Notes under the pieces: model-generated | Told to the model about the DNA's origin: nothing | The model's input: the letters and a program-made list of their open reading frames with translations, nothing else | Database searches by the model: none | Part shown: piece after piece, positions 47,411 through 58,883 of the stretch | Layout: every line of letters starts with the position of its first letter | Numbering within the stretch: position 1 is the first letter of the stretch | Position numbers and translations under genes: made by a program | Assembly: GCA_001600415.1 (NCBI GenBank) | Contig: BCJX01000001.1 | Coordinates: forward strand, 2,985,532 to 3,049,531 | DNA length: 64,000 bases | Direction of reading: 5' to 3' | From: Pascua guehoae | Taxonomy: Eukaryota; Basidiomycota; Tremellomycetes; Trichosporonales; Trichosporonaceae

Positions 47411-50400
47411 CTAGACACTCTCAAAGTACTTGTCCATGGCGGCCTTGCGCATGGCGTGCTTGGGTGCGGGCTTGCCTGTCCAGAGCGAAAACTGGTGGAA
47501 GGCCTGGAGGCAGAGAATCTCGATGCCCGTGACGGTGGTCCAGCCCTTGGACTCTGCGGCGTCGAGGAGGGCGGTGCGGTAGGGCTTGTAGGCCATGTCG
47601 ATTGCGACGCCGTTGGGGGCGTCAAAGACGGATTTGGGCAGGAGGATGCCCTGGCCCGGGACGGTCGAGAGGGACATGCCCGGGACGGTGGAGACGACGA
47701 CGCGGGGGTTGGCCGGGAGGGCCTCGAGGCGTTCGACGACTTGGACGTGGAATTCGGGGTCAAACGAGGCCGCGACCTTGTCGGCGTTGTCGCGCGTGCG
47801 GTTGTATAGCATGATGCGCGAGGCGCCGAGCTTGTGCAGTGCGTAAATGGCGGCGCGGCACGTACCGCCCGCGCCAATGACGAGGGTCTCGAGGCCCGAA
47901 GTGCTGGCGTCGTGGGCGAGATTGTCACCTGCGGCCTCGCGGATGGCCATCCAGTCGGTATTGTCGCCGTGCAGCTCGCGGCGCCCAGCCACGTCGCGCA
48001 CAATCACCGTGTTGATGGCGCCAATCACGCGCGCGTCATCGCTCACCTTTGCAAGCAACGACATAATGTCGAGCTTGAGCGGGATCGTTACGCTCGCGCC
48101 GCCAAAGTCGGCGTCAGTGACGAGCTGCTTGAGCATGTCGTCGACGACGGGCGTCTCGTACCGACCATACACGTGCGGGAGGCCGAGGGTCTCAAAGCCC
48201 GTGTTGTGCAGCGTTGGCGAGACGGACGCGGCAATGGGCGAGCCAAAGAGGTAAAACTGGCGGCGAGGCAGGAGACCGACCAGCGCACGTGCGGCGTACA
48301 CTTCGCGCGCGGACAGCTGGCCAGGCGCACTGGCCGCAGGCAGGGCCGGGTGAGTCACAGGCGTCAACACAGGGTTGAGGACGCGCGACAGCTGGCCCAG
48401 GCGCCCCATGTTGATAGCGAGCAGCGGCTTGGCTGTGGGGTCGGCACGCTTGCGCTCGGCAAACAGCGCCAGCGCTGCATTGTCGCCCAGGCACGTCGCC
48501 GTGCCGACAATCTTGACAATGTCGCCAATCTTGGCGCCCTCGGCGTACTTGCCCGCCACCTCGGGCCCGTCCCACTTCATGTTGCCCGTCCAGTCGTGCC
48601 ACGACGCGACAAGCTGGCTCTCGCGCTTGGCCGCGTGGATACCTGCGAGAATCTCGCCAGGCCACGCAAGCTCGACATCAACATACTCGCACGCCATGGC
48701 CATGCCGTACCGGAGCAACCGGTCGTAGCCCGCCGCGTTATCCGACGGGGCGAACCCGCCCTGGTTCTTGGACCGAACAGAATAGACAACCGGCAGGTTG
48801 GACACGAGGCGCAGCATTGCCAGCTGCTTGGACACATAGCCCACAGGTGGCAATGTCGGCTCTGTGGGCGGCACGCCGTTTGGGGAAAGCAGGTCGACAC
48901 GCAGCTCTATCGCGTCCGCACCCTCGGTAATCGTGTCCATGTTGGGAAGCGCGGCCCTCACGTCCGGGAACGTGAGCGCCACAAACGCCGTAGGCGGCGC
49001 CTTGGGGCCCAGGTCGGGCCTGTTATCGTCGCGCCCAGTGATAAACTTGAAGAAACGGCCACACTCGGCACGCACCGCACGCGTGTGCTCGGCCTGCGAC
49101 TGGCCGCCCACGGGCTCGAGAATGTTGACAAACTCGTGGCTCGCGCATTGGTGGTACCACGGCTCGCGGCGGCGGAACACGTCGGCAAACGTCTCGCCCC
49201 ATTTGGGCCGCTGCGACGTGCCGCCAATCTTGTCCAGGTACGACTCGAGGTCCTCGAGGTCGCGGTGAATGTGGACCACGACACCCCCCGCGTCGACGTG
49301 CGCCATGAGCAGCTTGCGCGCCCTCTCCGTCTCGACCACACCGCCACCGAGGCCAATAACATGGTTGCCACGCTTCTCGGCGAGGAAAGTCTCGAGAATC
49401 TGTGTCTCGGTCTCGCGGAAGGCCGCCCAGTCGTTTGCGGCCACAAACTCGGACACGGTCATGCCCGCCTGGTCCTCAAACACGACGTCGGCGTCCGTGT
49501 ACTCGCCGCCCAACACGTCGGCAGCAATGCGGCCAATGGTCGTCTTGCCCGCTCCACGCATGCCAATGAGGAGGACAGGGCGGTCGCGGGGACCCGGAGA
49601 CGCCGACGTCGACGCCTGCGCCTCGAGCTCGACGCCGTCAAACTCGATGCCAATCTTGTTCTGCAGGTCGTCCCAAAAGTTGGGCCACGTCTTTTCAACA
49701 CAGCGCTTCTCCTCGAGCACAGTGCCCTCGATAAGGCACGCAAGGACGGCGTGCGCCATGGCGACGCGGTGGTCGTCGTAGCAGTGCACAGACACACCCT
49801 TGTTGAGCTCGGTGTATGGCTTGCCAAAGACAATAATGCCGTCGTCAAACTCGTCCGTCTCGACGCCAAACTTGGCAAGCTCGTCGCGCATAGCCTTGAT
49901 ACGGTTGCACTCCTTGACGCGCTGGTTGGCAATGCCGTAGATGCGCGAGGCCTCGGGGCGGAGACCCTTGACCTCGCGGCCGGGCAGGCACGGCTTGGTC
50001 GCCACGGCAGCAAGGACGGCCGCCGTGAGGAAGGCGTCGGTCATTGGCTCCATGTCAACGTTGCCAAGGGCGCGCAGCTGGCCGACAGGCGGGCCAGTGA
50101 CCTTTGTCGAGGTCGCCGTCTGCTCAACCGTGCAGCCCATGGGCTCAAGCACTTGCTTTGCAAAGCGCGCGTCGCCCTGGAGCGAGCTCGAACCAATGTT
50201 GGAGATCGTGCACGTCGTGCCGGTAATCGCCGCAATGGCGAGCGGGTACGTTGCGCTCGACGCGTCCGACTCGACATTGTACTCGGCCGGGTTGGTGTAC
50301 ACTGCCTTGGGGATAACGTACACGTCGAGCAGCTTGCCCGACGCGTCCTTTTTGCGCTCGACATTGACACCAAACTGCGCCATCATGGCAATGGTCATGT

Positions 50401-52273
50401 CAATGTAGAGCTGAGAGATGACCTGGCCGCCAATGAGCTCGAGCGTGACCTGCTCCTTGGCGTACGGCGCGCACAGCAGAATGGACGAGACATACTGGCT
50501 CGACACGGTAGCCGCCAGCTGGATGTGACCGCCACGGAGACCGTCGGCGGCAATGTTGAGAGGGAGGCAGCCCTTGCCCTCGAGGTACTCGACCTCGGCG
50601 CCGTTGGCCGTGAGCGCATCGACCAAGGGACCGATAGGGCGCTGCTTCATGCGTGCGTTACCGGTAATGACAGTCGCCTTGTCAGCCTTGTCGGCCTGCA
50701 CAATCGTGCACACGGTCGTGAGGAAGCGGGCGGCAGTGCCGGCATTGCCGAGGTAGAGCTCCTTGCCCTTGGGAGGGGGCGTGAGCTTGCCCTCACCGCC
50801 CTTGACGACAATCGTCTCGCCTCCATCCTCCCAGGAAAACTCGGCACCCTTGAGCTCGGCAAGCGCGTTCATCATGACGGCCGTGTCGTCCGAGTGCAGG
50901 AGGTTGCGGACGCGGCATGTGCCCTTGCCAAGCGCGGCGAGGACGAGGGCGCGGTTCGAGATCGACTTGGAGCCCGGCGTCGCCATGGTGATGGGCGACT
51001 TTGTGGGGATACCAGGAATGACCCTCACGGACTCGCACAGAACCTTGCGGATAACGTCGTCGGCGACGACCGTCGCCTTTTCCTCGTACGTCTTGCCGAT
51101 GCGCGAGAGAAGCACAATCTTCTTGGCGTTGCCGGCATTCTTCTTGTCAATGCGCATAATGTCGAGCAAGCGGTCGACAGTGAGCTGCGACGCAGCAGGC
51201 AGCGAGGCAATACGGCGGTCGGCCAATGACACGGGAAGGCCGTAGGCAGCGAGGCAGCGGGTCAGGCGCCCAACTGCGACCTGGCTCAGGATACCGAGCT
51301 GGCGCGCCACTTCGGCCTCGAGAATGATACCGACCGACACACACTCGCCGTGGAGCATGGTGGGCGTGAGAACAGCCTCGATGGCGTGGCCAATCGAGTG
51401 GCCAAAGTTGACCAGGTTGCGGAGGCCCGTCTCACGCTCGTCAATCGTCACAATGTGCGCCTTGACGTAAATGGAACCCGTGACGACCTGGAGTAGAAGC
51501 TGCTGGGGCACGGAGCGGTCCTTTTCAAAGCGGCCACCAAAGCCCTCGGCCTTGGTCGTGATCGCAGACGAAATCTCCTCGGCGCGCGACTCGAGCGACG
51601 CAAAGTCGTCAGCCTTCCAGATGGCCGCCGTCTTGACGACCTCGGCCATGCCGTTGGAGAACTCGCGCTGGGGCAGCGTCGAGAGGAACGCCAGGTCGAC
51701 AAAGATGTAGCTCGGCTGCCAGAAGGCGCCAATGAGATTCTTGCCGTGGGGCGTGTCAATGGCCGTCTTGCCGCCGACCGCAGAGTCCACCATGGCGAGG
51801 AGGGTAGTGGGGATCTGGCAGAACTTGACGCCGCGCATGCTGCCCGTGTCAGCGGCTATAGAGCAGTGAATACAGCCCCGGGGGACTCACAAGGTGGCAG
51901 CGACAAAGCCAGTCAGGTCACCAATGACACCTCCGCCAAACGCGAGGATGACCGTGTCGCGCGTGCACTTGTTGTCGAGGAGCCAGTCCTCGATTCCGGC
52001 CTTGACGTCGCGCGACTTTGCGCCCTCGCCGGGAGCAACCTGGTACGTCAGGAAGCGGGCACTCGAGCCGGCCTCCTTTGCGGCATTGTGGAAGGCATCC
52101 TCGAGGTCGGGGAGGTAGAGACGCGCGAGGTTGGTGTCGGTAATGAGCACATAGGCCGAGGAAGGAAGGTTGGTGAGGACGGTCCGGAAGATGTAGGGCA
52201 AGAGGTGAAAGCCGCCATGAATGGACTCGTTTCCGAGAATGGAGATTTTGAGCACGTCGGCGAGGTCAGACAT
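47411..52273 (-). CDS. ARO1: pentafunctional AROM polypeptide Aro1, 1603 aa
   Basis: Carries out steps 2-6 of the shikimate pathway in the cytosol, from DAHP to EPSP. Exons are 52273-51891 and 51839-47411 (4812 nt, in frame; 51-bp intron). Domains in order: 3-dehydroquinate synthase (about 1-390; [12 protein letters not shown], metal ligands in [11 protein letters not shown] and HGECVSVG); EPSP synthase (about 400-860; [34 protein letters not shown]); shikimate kinase (about 880-1060; Walker [18 protein letters not shown]); type I dehydroquinase (about 1080-1290; AIELRVDLL, catalytic His in SWHDWTG, Schiff-base Lys in IVKIVGTA); shikimate dehydrogenase (about 1320-1603; [30 protein letters not shown]). 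All key motifs look intact. ATG 52273 begins [14 protein letters not shown], which matches the family start; an earlier in-frame ATG would add a low-complexity leader. Confidence 0.98.
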
Positions 52274-53149
52274 GATGGTCGGTGCCTCGTCGGCCGTATG
52301 CTCGAGGTAGAGGGGATGGGTGAGGAGGAATGGGGTAGAGGTGGAGACGAGAGAGAAAGGAACGAGTTGTAGTGGTGGTGGGTGGTACAGGGGGTGTTTT
52401 TTTGGAATGGGCAGGTTGATCACGACGTTTCCGCCGGTATCTTCGACTCACTCACTCTCTCTCTCTCTCAACTCTCGGCACAGCGCGGCTAAAAGGGTCA
52501 GATAGAACCCGTCGACTCGGCTCAGGGACAATTTCCACGTGGTAAATTGCCACGTGTGCTCCATGCGTCCCCAGATCTGACGCGGTCTGACCCACGGTCC
52601 CCCACGCCACTGAAATCATGCTAAGAGGTAAAATAGCGCCGTTTGGGGTGTGACACGGGGTTAGGGTACAAAGTAGAATAGTAGTACAGTACAGTAGACA
52701 CTTCCAGACGAGGGCCGAGAGCTGAGAGGGCAGAGAGAGGGCAGAGGGCAGAGAGAGGGGAGGAATCGAGGGGGGACGTGTCCTCTTTGTCTTCTGTCTG
52801 GCAGTCTGTGCCTTGCCTTTGCTTTTGCCTTGGTTTGCCGCCCTGGCTGGCACCTGCCGCCCCCGCGCGTCCGAAACCGGCTGCAGCCTGGCTGCGGCTG
52901 GCTACTGCCCGTAGCACACGTTAGTTTGCCCCAAGCCTCTATCCATCGTCCAAGTACATACAGTCTTCACGTCGTGCACCATCGTCTCCTATCCTGTCCT
53001 CGCACACACCCACACGGTACCACTTTTATACATATATCAACTCGCCTCAACCTCTCTTAACCGCCCCCCTCAGAACACTCGGCCCCCCAATCACCCCTAA
53101 TCATCTCTTGTTCCCCGCTCTCCTTGTGCTTTGTCCTCTACCCCCCGCG
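52274..53149. promoter_or_regulatory. divergent intergenic region ARO1 / IML2
   Basis: 876 bp between divergent starts. Features are a CTCTCT run (52450-52469), a near-palindromic pair of CCACGTGGTAAATTGCCACGTG at about 52537-52558 (two CACGTG E-boxes), and a GAGAGGGCAGA repeat (52718-52760). The E-boxes could bind bHLH regulators; this is inference. Confidence 0.6.
52537..52558. promoter_or_regulatory. paired CACGTG E-boxes in the ARO1/IML2 promoter
   Basis: Two copies of CCACGTG flank GTAAATTG, about 265-290 bp upstream of the ARO1 ATG. CACGTG is the core site of bHLH factors such as Cbf1/Pho4 types. Binding here is untested and a chance pair is possible. Confidence 0.4.
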
Positions 53150-56100
53150 ATGGCGCTCCCAAAATTACTCCGCAAGGTGTCGGGCGAAAACATGCGCAAG
53201 GATAAGGACAAAAAGGAGCGCGAGACGGTGCGCGGTTCGCGCCCGCCGCCGTCGTCGACGCGCCTCGACCAGATAAACAAGGCCAACGCTCTCTCCAATG
53301 GCAACGGCTCCACTCCGTTCCCCGGCGCCAATGGAAACGGCAATGGAAACGGCAACGGCAACGGTGCTGCGCCGGGGCTGCCCAACGGCACTGCTGGGGC
53401 TTATTCCACGCCGGACACGGTTGGGAGTACGCCATCTCCGCGGCGCAAAATGTCACTCTCGTACGTATCGGCGGCCGGCCGGGGACGTGCCCACATGGTG
53501 CTTCTTCCTTGTGCCAGTCGACCACGCTTCCTGCACAACTCCGCCTCTGAGCGGCGTTGATCGTGACCCCGGGCTGCAGGCTGACAACGCAGAGCCAAGG
53601 GGCGCCGCCGCCTATCGTTAATCTTCAACAATGGCGGATCGTCGACCAACCTGGCAAAGGACGCAGAGAGCGCCGGCAAGTCTGGACGAAGTGTCCGAGT
53701 CGGTACTGCTACGCCTTCGCCAAAGCCGTCGTTACCTTCGATGCACAATGGAGGTGCGCCCCCCAACGGGACGTCGCACTCCGGCATCTCAACGCCGGTT
53801 GCTGCAAGCGTCAACGATAATGCTAGTGTCAAACACGCTGGTGCGGATAGCCTCCCCAACAACAACCAACTAGATGTCAATGGCGCGAATGAAGCGCTCG
53901 CTAGCCTCGACATTACCACGCCTGTGGCCTCGCCTCTCACGTCGCCAGTGACCCCAGCCACTAGCGAGTTGACTACCCCACGGGCCCCACTCATGAGCCC
54001 CACGATTGCCGCGCTGTCTGCCTCTGAGACGCCGCGTTCGGGTACGGGAACACCGTTATCCGACATGTCAACACCAACGCGCGAGGCGCGCTTCGAGGCG
54101 CGCATCCAGTCGCTGTACTCGCAGTGGGGCGATGACTCGGACAGCGACGATGACAATTACGGCTACGCCACCCCGTCCGAGGGACTTAGTGAGGTCGAAG
54201 AGGGTGATGAGGAGGACGAACACGCTACGCATCCCCCCAACGGCTCGGCTGCCAATGGCGCGGCACCGCCGGCAGGCTCTACGAGCGTCGACGGTGACGG
54301 CGTCAACACACCGAGGGTGCCCAAAGTCACCCGATCTGCCCCAGCCCCGGGCACAAAGGTCAATGCGCAGCATGTATTCAAGCGCGGCGACCCGGCAACC
54401 GTCGACCAGGCTGCGGCGTTGGCCCCCGACCTCGACATCTGCCGGCTGGCCCTCACGCTTTTCCTCTCGAGCAAGATGAAGGAGAGTGAAGCGCTGCTCG
54501 TGAAAAACGACCCGGAAAACAATCACATGTACCTCCAGATCGGGCATGGTCTGATCCAGAGTCTCAAGGGCATGATGACCTTTGACGCCGAGGACCTCCA
54601 TGCGGCCCTCGAATTCACAAAGGCGACGGCTGTGACCGCGACGAGCTTGCGGCGTCCTACCGAATCGATGCTGTCCAAGATTGGCGGACTTGTCCGGGCC
54701 GGCGCTGGTGCGCAGCGCGTGCGCCAGATGACGCCGCTTGAGCGGCACGCCGAGCTCACGTACGCCGAGACGATGCTGATCAAGGCGGTTCTGGCCATTG
54801 TGGCTGGCGGCGACTGGCTCGGCCTCATCAAGGAGGCATTCAACATGCGCACCGCGCACGGCATCTACCGCACGCTGCAGCAGTATTTGGACGAGGCCGA
54901 CAAGAACGGCTTTGACGAAGACATTGACATGGACTTCCGTTCGGGCGTCCTCCTCGGCACGGGCACCAGTTCGCTCATGCTCTCCCTCTTGCCGCCAAAG
55001 GTGCTCAAGATTGCAGAGGTGTTTGGGTACGCGGGCGACCGGACTGTGGCGCTCGCGACGCTCATGTCGGCCGGTGGTTGGGAAGAGGGCACGGAACTGC
55101 CCCTCTACGACGAGCACAATGAGGGGGTCCGCCGCCCCATCTGCGACATGATTCTCCTCGGGTTCCACCTCGTCATTTCAGTTCTCATGCCCGTCGCGGG
55201 CGTTGATATCTCTGTCGCCCGCAAGATTCTCGCATACAACACGCGCAGGTATACCAACAGTATCTTCTTCCTCTACTTCCAAGCGCGCCTGCACACCAAC
55301 GAGTGCGACCCCGACCTTGCCAACCAGTGCCTGCAGCAGGCGCTCGACCTCGACCTCGAGTATGTCCAGCTGCAGCACATGTGTCTGGTGAGTTTTTGCG
55401 TTTCCTGGGGGGGGTGGCGGATCTAACCATCGCAGTGGGACTATGGCTGCAACTATCTCATGCTCAACAACTGGGAGGGCGCGCGGCAGTGCTACGAGAT
55501 TCTCCGCCAAGAGTCCAACTGGAGCCGCGCAGTCTACTCGTACGCGACGGCAGTGACCGTCATGGAGCTCATCAACGACAAGACTGTCCCCGAGGCCACC
55601 GAGGAGCACGCCGCCGAGCTCGTCATTGCCATCCCCAAGCTCACAAAGAAGATTGCCGGCAAGTCGCTGCCCATTGAAAAGTTTGTCAACCGCAAGGCGC
55701 GCAAGTTCCTCGCACAGGGCAACCGTCTCTTCCTCCCGGCCATGGAGCTGGCGTATGTCTTTGGCGGCATTGGATACTCGCCCCGTCGTGTCCTCATCGG
55801 CAAGTGGATCCCGCATATCACTGCCGAGCTCGCCAGGCTGGAGGCGTCGAGTCCAGAGAGGTGGGGCGATGGGACAGAGTACTGGGATGGTGAGTCACGA
55901 GTGGAGCGAGCGCAGCGAGCGGAACGAGGGGAGCGAGTGGGAATGAAGCGAGCGGAGCGAGTGGAACGAGTGGGAGTGAAGCGAGCGCAGCGAGCGGAAC
56001 CAGGGGAACGAGTGGGAGTGAAGCGAGAATCAGGGGAACGAGTGGCAGACTGGGCGATAGAGCGAAGGGTGTACTGGAGAGGCCACGATGAGCTGGCCAG

Positions 56101-56607
56101 CGACCTGGAGTGGGCGCACGCGATGTCGACCTAGAGCTGTGTTCCTGCTGGAGCGGACATTGCCGCGCATCCTCCCCTCGTTCCCCGCTAACTCCAGACT
56201 ACGTTCTTGGCCACTTCCTCCGTGGCGTGGCGCGATTCATTGCGCGGTACCAGCCGCCCGACGCGAGCGCAAATGCGCGCCGCGTGCTCCCCGACGACCC
56301 GTCAGACGCAGAGTTGGACGCTGGCGCCGAGGCCGACTTTAAGGCTGTCATCGAGGCTGCCCCGCACGTCCGCCTCGACCACTATGTGCTGCACCACAAC
56401 CACTACGAGTTTGGACGTCTGTACGCTGCGCGCGGCGACCTGCCCAACGCGCGCCTCCACTTTGATGTTGTCACGTCGGGCAAGCTGCCGCAGCCGCCCG
56501 TGCACGGCGCCAAGAACCACGGCAAGTACAGCCTCGAGGGCGCGCTGCAGATCAAGACGAATGCCGCGATCCAGGCCCTCAAGGACGAGCCCAAGGGCCG
56601 CAGGTAG
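53150..56607 (+). CDS. IML2: Iml2/TTC39-family protein (DUF3808), 989 aa
   Basis: Yeast Iml2 associates with lipid droplets and helps clear protein inclusions; animal TTC39 proteins share the fold (family knowledge). Exons: 53150-53460, 53593-55387, 55436-55889, 56198-56607 (2970 nt, in frame). The first 370 residues are disordered: basic start, an Asn-Gly repeat (NGNGNGNG), Ser/Thr/Pro-rich blocks, then SLYSQWGDDSDSDDD. The helical DUF3808 domain starts near 400 (DICRLALTLFLSSKMKESEA) and runs to the end. It includes SGVLLGTGTSSLMLSLLPPK, NSIFFLYFQARL, ANQCLQQALDLDLEY and NYLMLNNWEGARQCYEILRQ, all typical TTC39 blocks with TPR-like helices. Intron 3 (308 bp) stays open in the same frame and contains GAGCGAGCG-type repeats. 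Intron 1's acceptor (53592) was chosen because it alone gives an uninterrupted phase. Confidence 0.92.
55896..56052. repeat. degenerate tandem repeat in intron 3 of IML2
   Basis: Units of roughly 36-45 bp built from GAGCGAGCGCAGCGAGCGG and GAACGAGTGGGAGTGAAGC, three to four copies, lie inside the 308-bp intron. Confidence 0.88.
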
Positions 56608-56983
56608 TGTGCTCTGTGGCAGTCGCGGTGGCTGTTTGCTGTGCGCAGCGTGCTGAACCGGAACCGAGCTGTGCGTATAATGGGCGCGTCCGTGTGCAGC
56701 CAATCGCCACAATTGTCGGTCTCGCTGCGGCGTGGCAGCTGGTGATAGAGGACAATGGCAGAGCGGAGGGGTGGGTATCTTGTAGCTTGTTTGTTATCGT
56801 ATAGACTTGACCTGGCGTCGGTGGCAGATGTAGCTTGTCTGTCCTGGTGCGGAATGTGACCTGTGGAATGTGTGCTGGTGGGCTGTGGCTGTGGGCTGGG
56901 GGCTCTGGGCTCTGGGCTCTGGGCTCCGGGGTGGGAGCTGTGGGCTGTGGGCTGGAAACGGGCGACTAGGACTGAGGACTGGA

Positions 56984-57190
56984 AACTGACATGGAAACTG
57001 ACGACATGGAAACGGACAACGTGGAAACGGACGACACGAAACGGACGACATGGAAACGGACGACATGGAAGCGGACTACCAGGCTGAGAAACGAACGAGC
57101 ACGCAGAGAAACCGAAGACCATCCTGAGAAACCGACGACCAGGCTGAGAAACCGACGAACACGCAGCGAAACCGACTACGACACACCGAC
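56984..57190. repeat. compound tandem repeats, 15-bp and about 37-bp units
   Basis: From 56984 to 57075 a 15-bp unit of GACGACATGGAAACG type repeats six times with small changes. It grades into a second array (about 57078-57190) built on CAGGCTGAGAAACCGACGA and ACGCAGAGAAACCGA. The region is A/C/G-rich and lacks genes. Confidence 0.88.
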
Positions 57191-58120
57191 TACGACACGA
57201 CGCACCAGTCAGAAAACGCGCATGCGTGAAATGCGCTCGTAGCTCGTAGCTTGTACGATTATTCCCTCAGGCTTCCATGAGAGTGTTTGTGCAAGGAGCA
57301 GCACCCGGTACATGGGCCTTGACTTGGTCGGGCCGGTGGTAGCCACCGTGCACCGTGCGCGCGTCCGCAATGGCTTACTCGAGCCATTCCAGCATCCAGC
57401 AACTGCAAAGCAGCGCCCACAGCTCGCAGGCCAGCGTCGACTGTGCAGGTGCCACGCGCGGAGTTTGATATTGGGCAATTTGCGATATTTTGGTTCCGCC
57501 ATTAATACCTCACCCCACCGTCACCGAGGGAAATTTCCCACCCAACTGCCGTGCCCATGAGGCCATGAGGCGTCCGTGTTCTAGCTAGCCCTGCTCCACC
57601 ATATATGTGTGCTATACTTGGAGACAACATAGAACCATGCGAGTTCCAAGCTGCACCGAACATGCAAAGCTAGACGTGTTTATTTAGCACTGAGGGATTT
57701 GTAGAACTTGGACGAGCGACTTTTGGATTTCCGACTCGAAGTGAAGAGAAGAGAGCACGGTGCCACATGGCACTAGCCGCTAACCCACCGTGTACAAAAT
57801 AGGGTGGCCCCCCCCCCCCCGAGACAGGGACCTTACCCAGGGAACCCACCGAGAAGCCCACCCACCCAGCCCCCAGCCCACAGTCCACAGTCCCCAGGCT
57901 CCACCCCAGGCCCACCGCCACTGCCCTCTGCCCGCGCAGACGACCACCGCCCAGGCAAGACCAATTTCCACGCCGCCCATCTCGTCGTTTCTCCATACCA
58001 CCGCCTGCTCTGCTCACCTGCACCTGCTTTTGGTATCCGGTATCGCGACGGGCTTCCAACAGCCCCGCCGTCGTCTCCCCTCTCTCGCGTCAGTGTGGGC
58101 GTCCACACTGCACCCTGACT

Positions 58121-58611
58121 GTGAGTTGAGTGTGTTTCGGGGCGGGGGTGAGAGAAAGAGGACCGGGGGGTGGGGTGGGGCAGAGGTAGGGGGTTGTTGG
58201 GGGCATGGGCTGTGAGGCCTGGTGGGGTGTGTGGCGAGAGTGTGGCGACCAGAGTTGCGACGATGGCGACGGGACGAGCAGGCCAACTGGGACTGGGGAC
58301 GGGCGGGGGAGTATAATTGTACAGATGAGATGGGCGGAACGTCAGCCGTCCGCCTCTCCATCTCTGTCGCTGTATCCCTCATCTCTGTCGCTGTGTCCCT
58401 CCGCTCCGGAGACCAAGACGGGGTCTGGAGACTGAGGACGACCCGAGTTTCGCAGGCGCACTGTGTACAACAGTGGCGACTATCACTGGGCATACGGTAT
58501 CCTGTCGCCATGCTGCTGCCTACCCCTTGCCCCCTCCCCTCCCCCCTCTCCCCTCCCCCGCGTCTTCCTTTCCCCTTCTCATACCTGTACTCAAGCACCG
58601 CTAACCCCCAG
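58121..58611 (+). other. putative 5'-UTR intron of the ornithine decarboxylase gene
   Basis: A consensus donor GTGAGT at 58121 and an acceptor with upstream branch-like GCTAAC (58600-58611) bracket 491 bp upstream of an otherwise intronless coding region. The exon-like flanks are C-rich. It is inferred from splice signals alone. Confidence 0.45.
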
Positions 58612-58883
58612 GTGGCCAGATCTCTCCATTGAGACGGCGGCCGACCCGACAACCCCCAGCCTCTACTCCCCACCAGAGTCTAGACTAGACTTACTCTTCG
58701 ATTCAACAGCGGAGACGTACGGACAGCAACCGTAAACAGAAACCAACCCAAGTCGAGACGTTTTTTTTCATAAACGTCGAATTCAAACAACTGCGACCTT
58801 TGCCGCAGAAAACAAGAAAACAAGACAAGTCTCACGTTAGCCGAGTCACCAGTCGCACAGACCACGCACTCGACTCGAAAAAA

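Larger units (their letters stand above)
56608..58883. other. IML2-ODC intergenic region and long ornithine decarboxylase leader
   Basis: The first 600 bp hold simple repeats (56880-56955 GGGCTCT-type; 56984-57190 GACGACATGGAAACG-type). The middle (57230-57790) shows nothing. From 57790 on, the plus strand is C-rich, with a run of 13 C at 57808-57820. A probable 5'-UTR intron runs 58121-58611 (GTGAGT...CGCTAACCCCCAG, 491 bp), leaving about 270 nt of leader before the ATG at 58884. No protein-coding frame is convincing. Confidence 0.6.

Noticed and set aside
47834..51229. 1131-codon open frame on the plus strand opposite ARO1
   Set aside because: It is antisense to the intact ARO1 coding region. 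Its length is a by-product of the GC-rich, strongly biased codons of ARO1.
54068..55168. 366-codon minus-strand frame opposite IML2
   Set aside because: It is a shadow of the conserved TTC39 domain on the other strand and has no similarity of its own.
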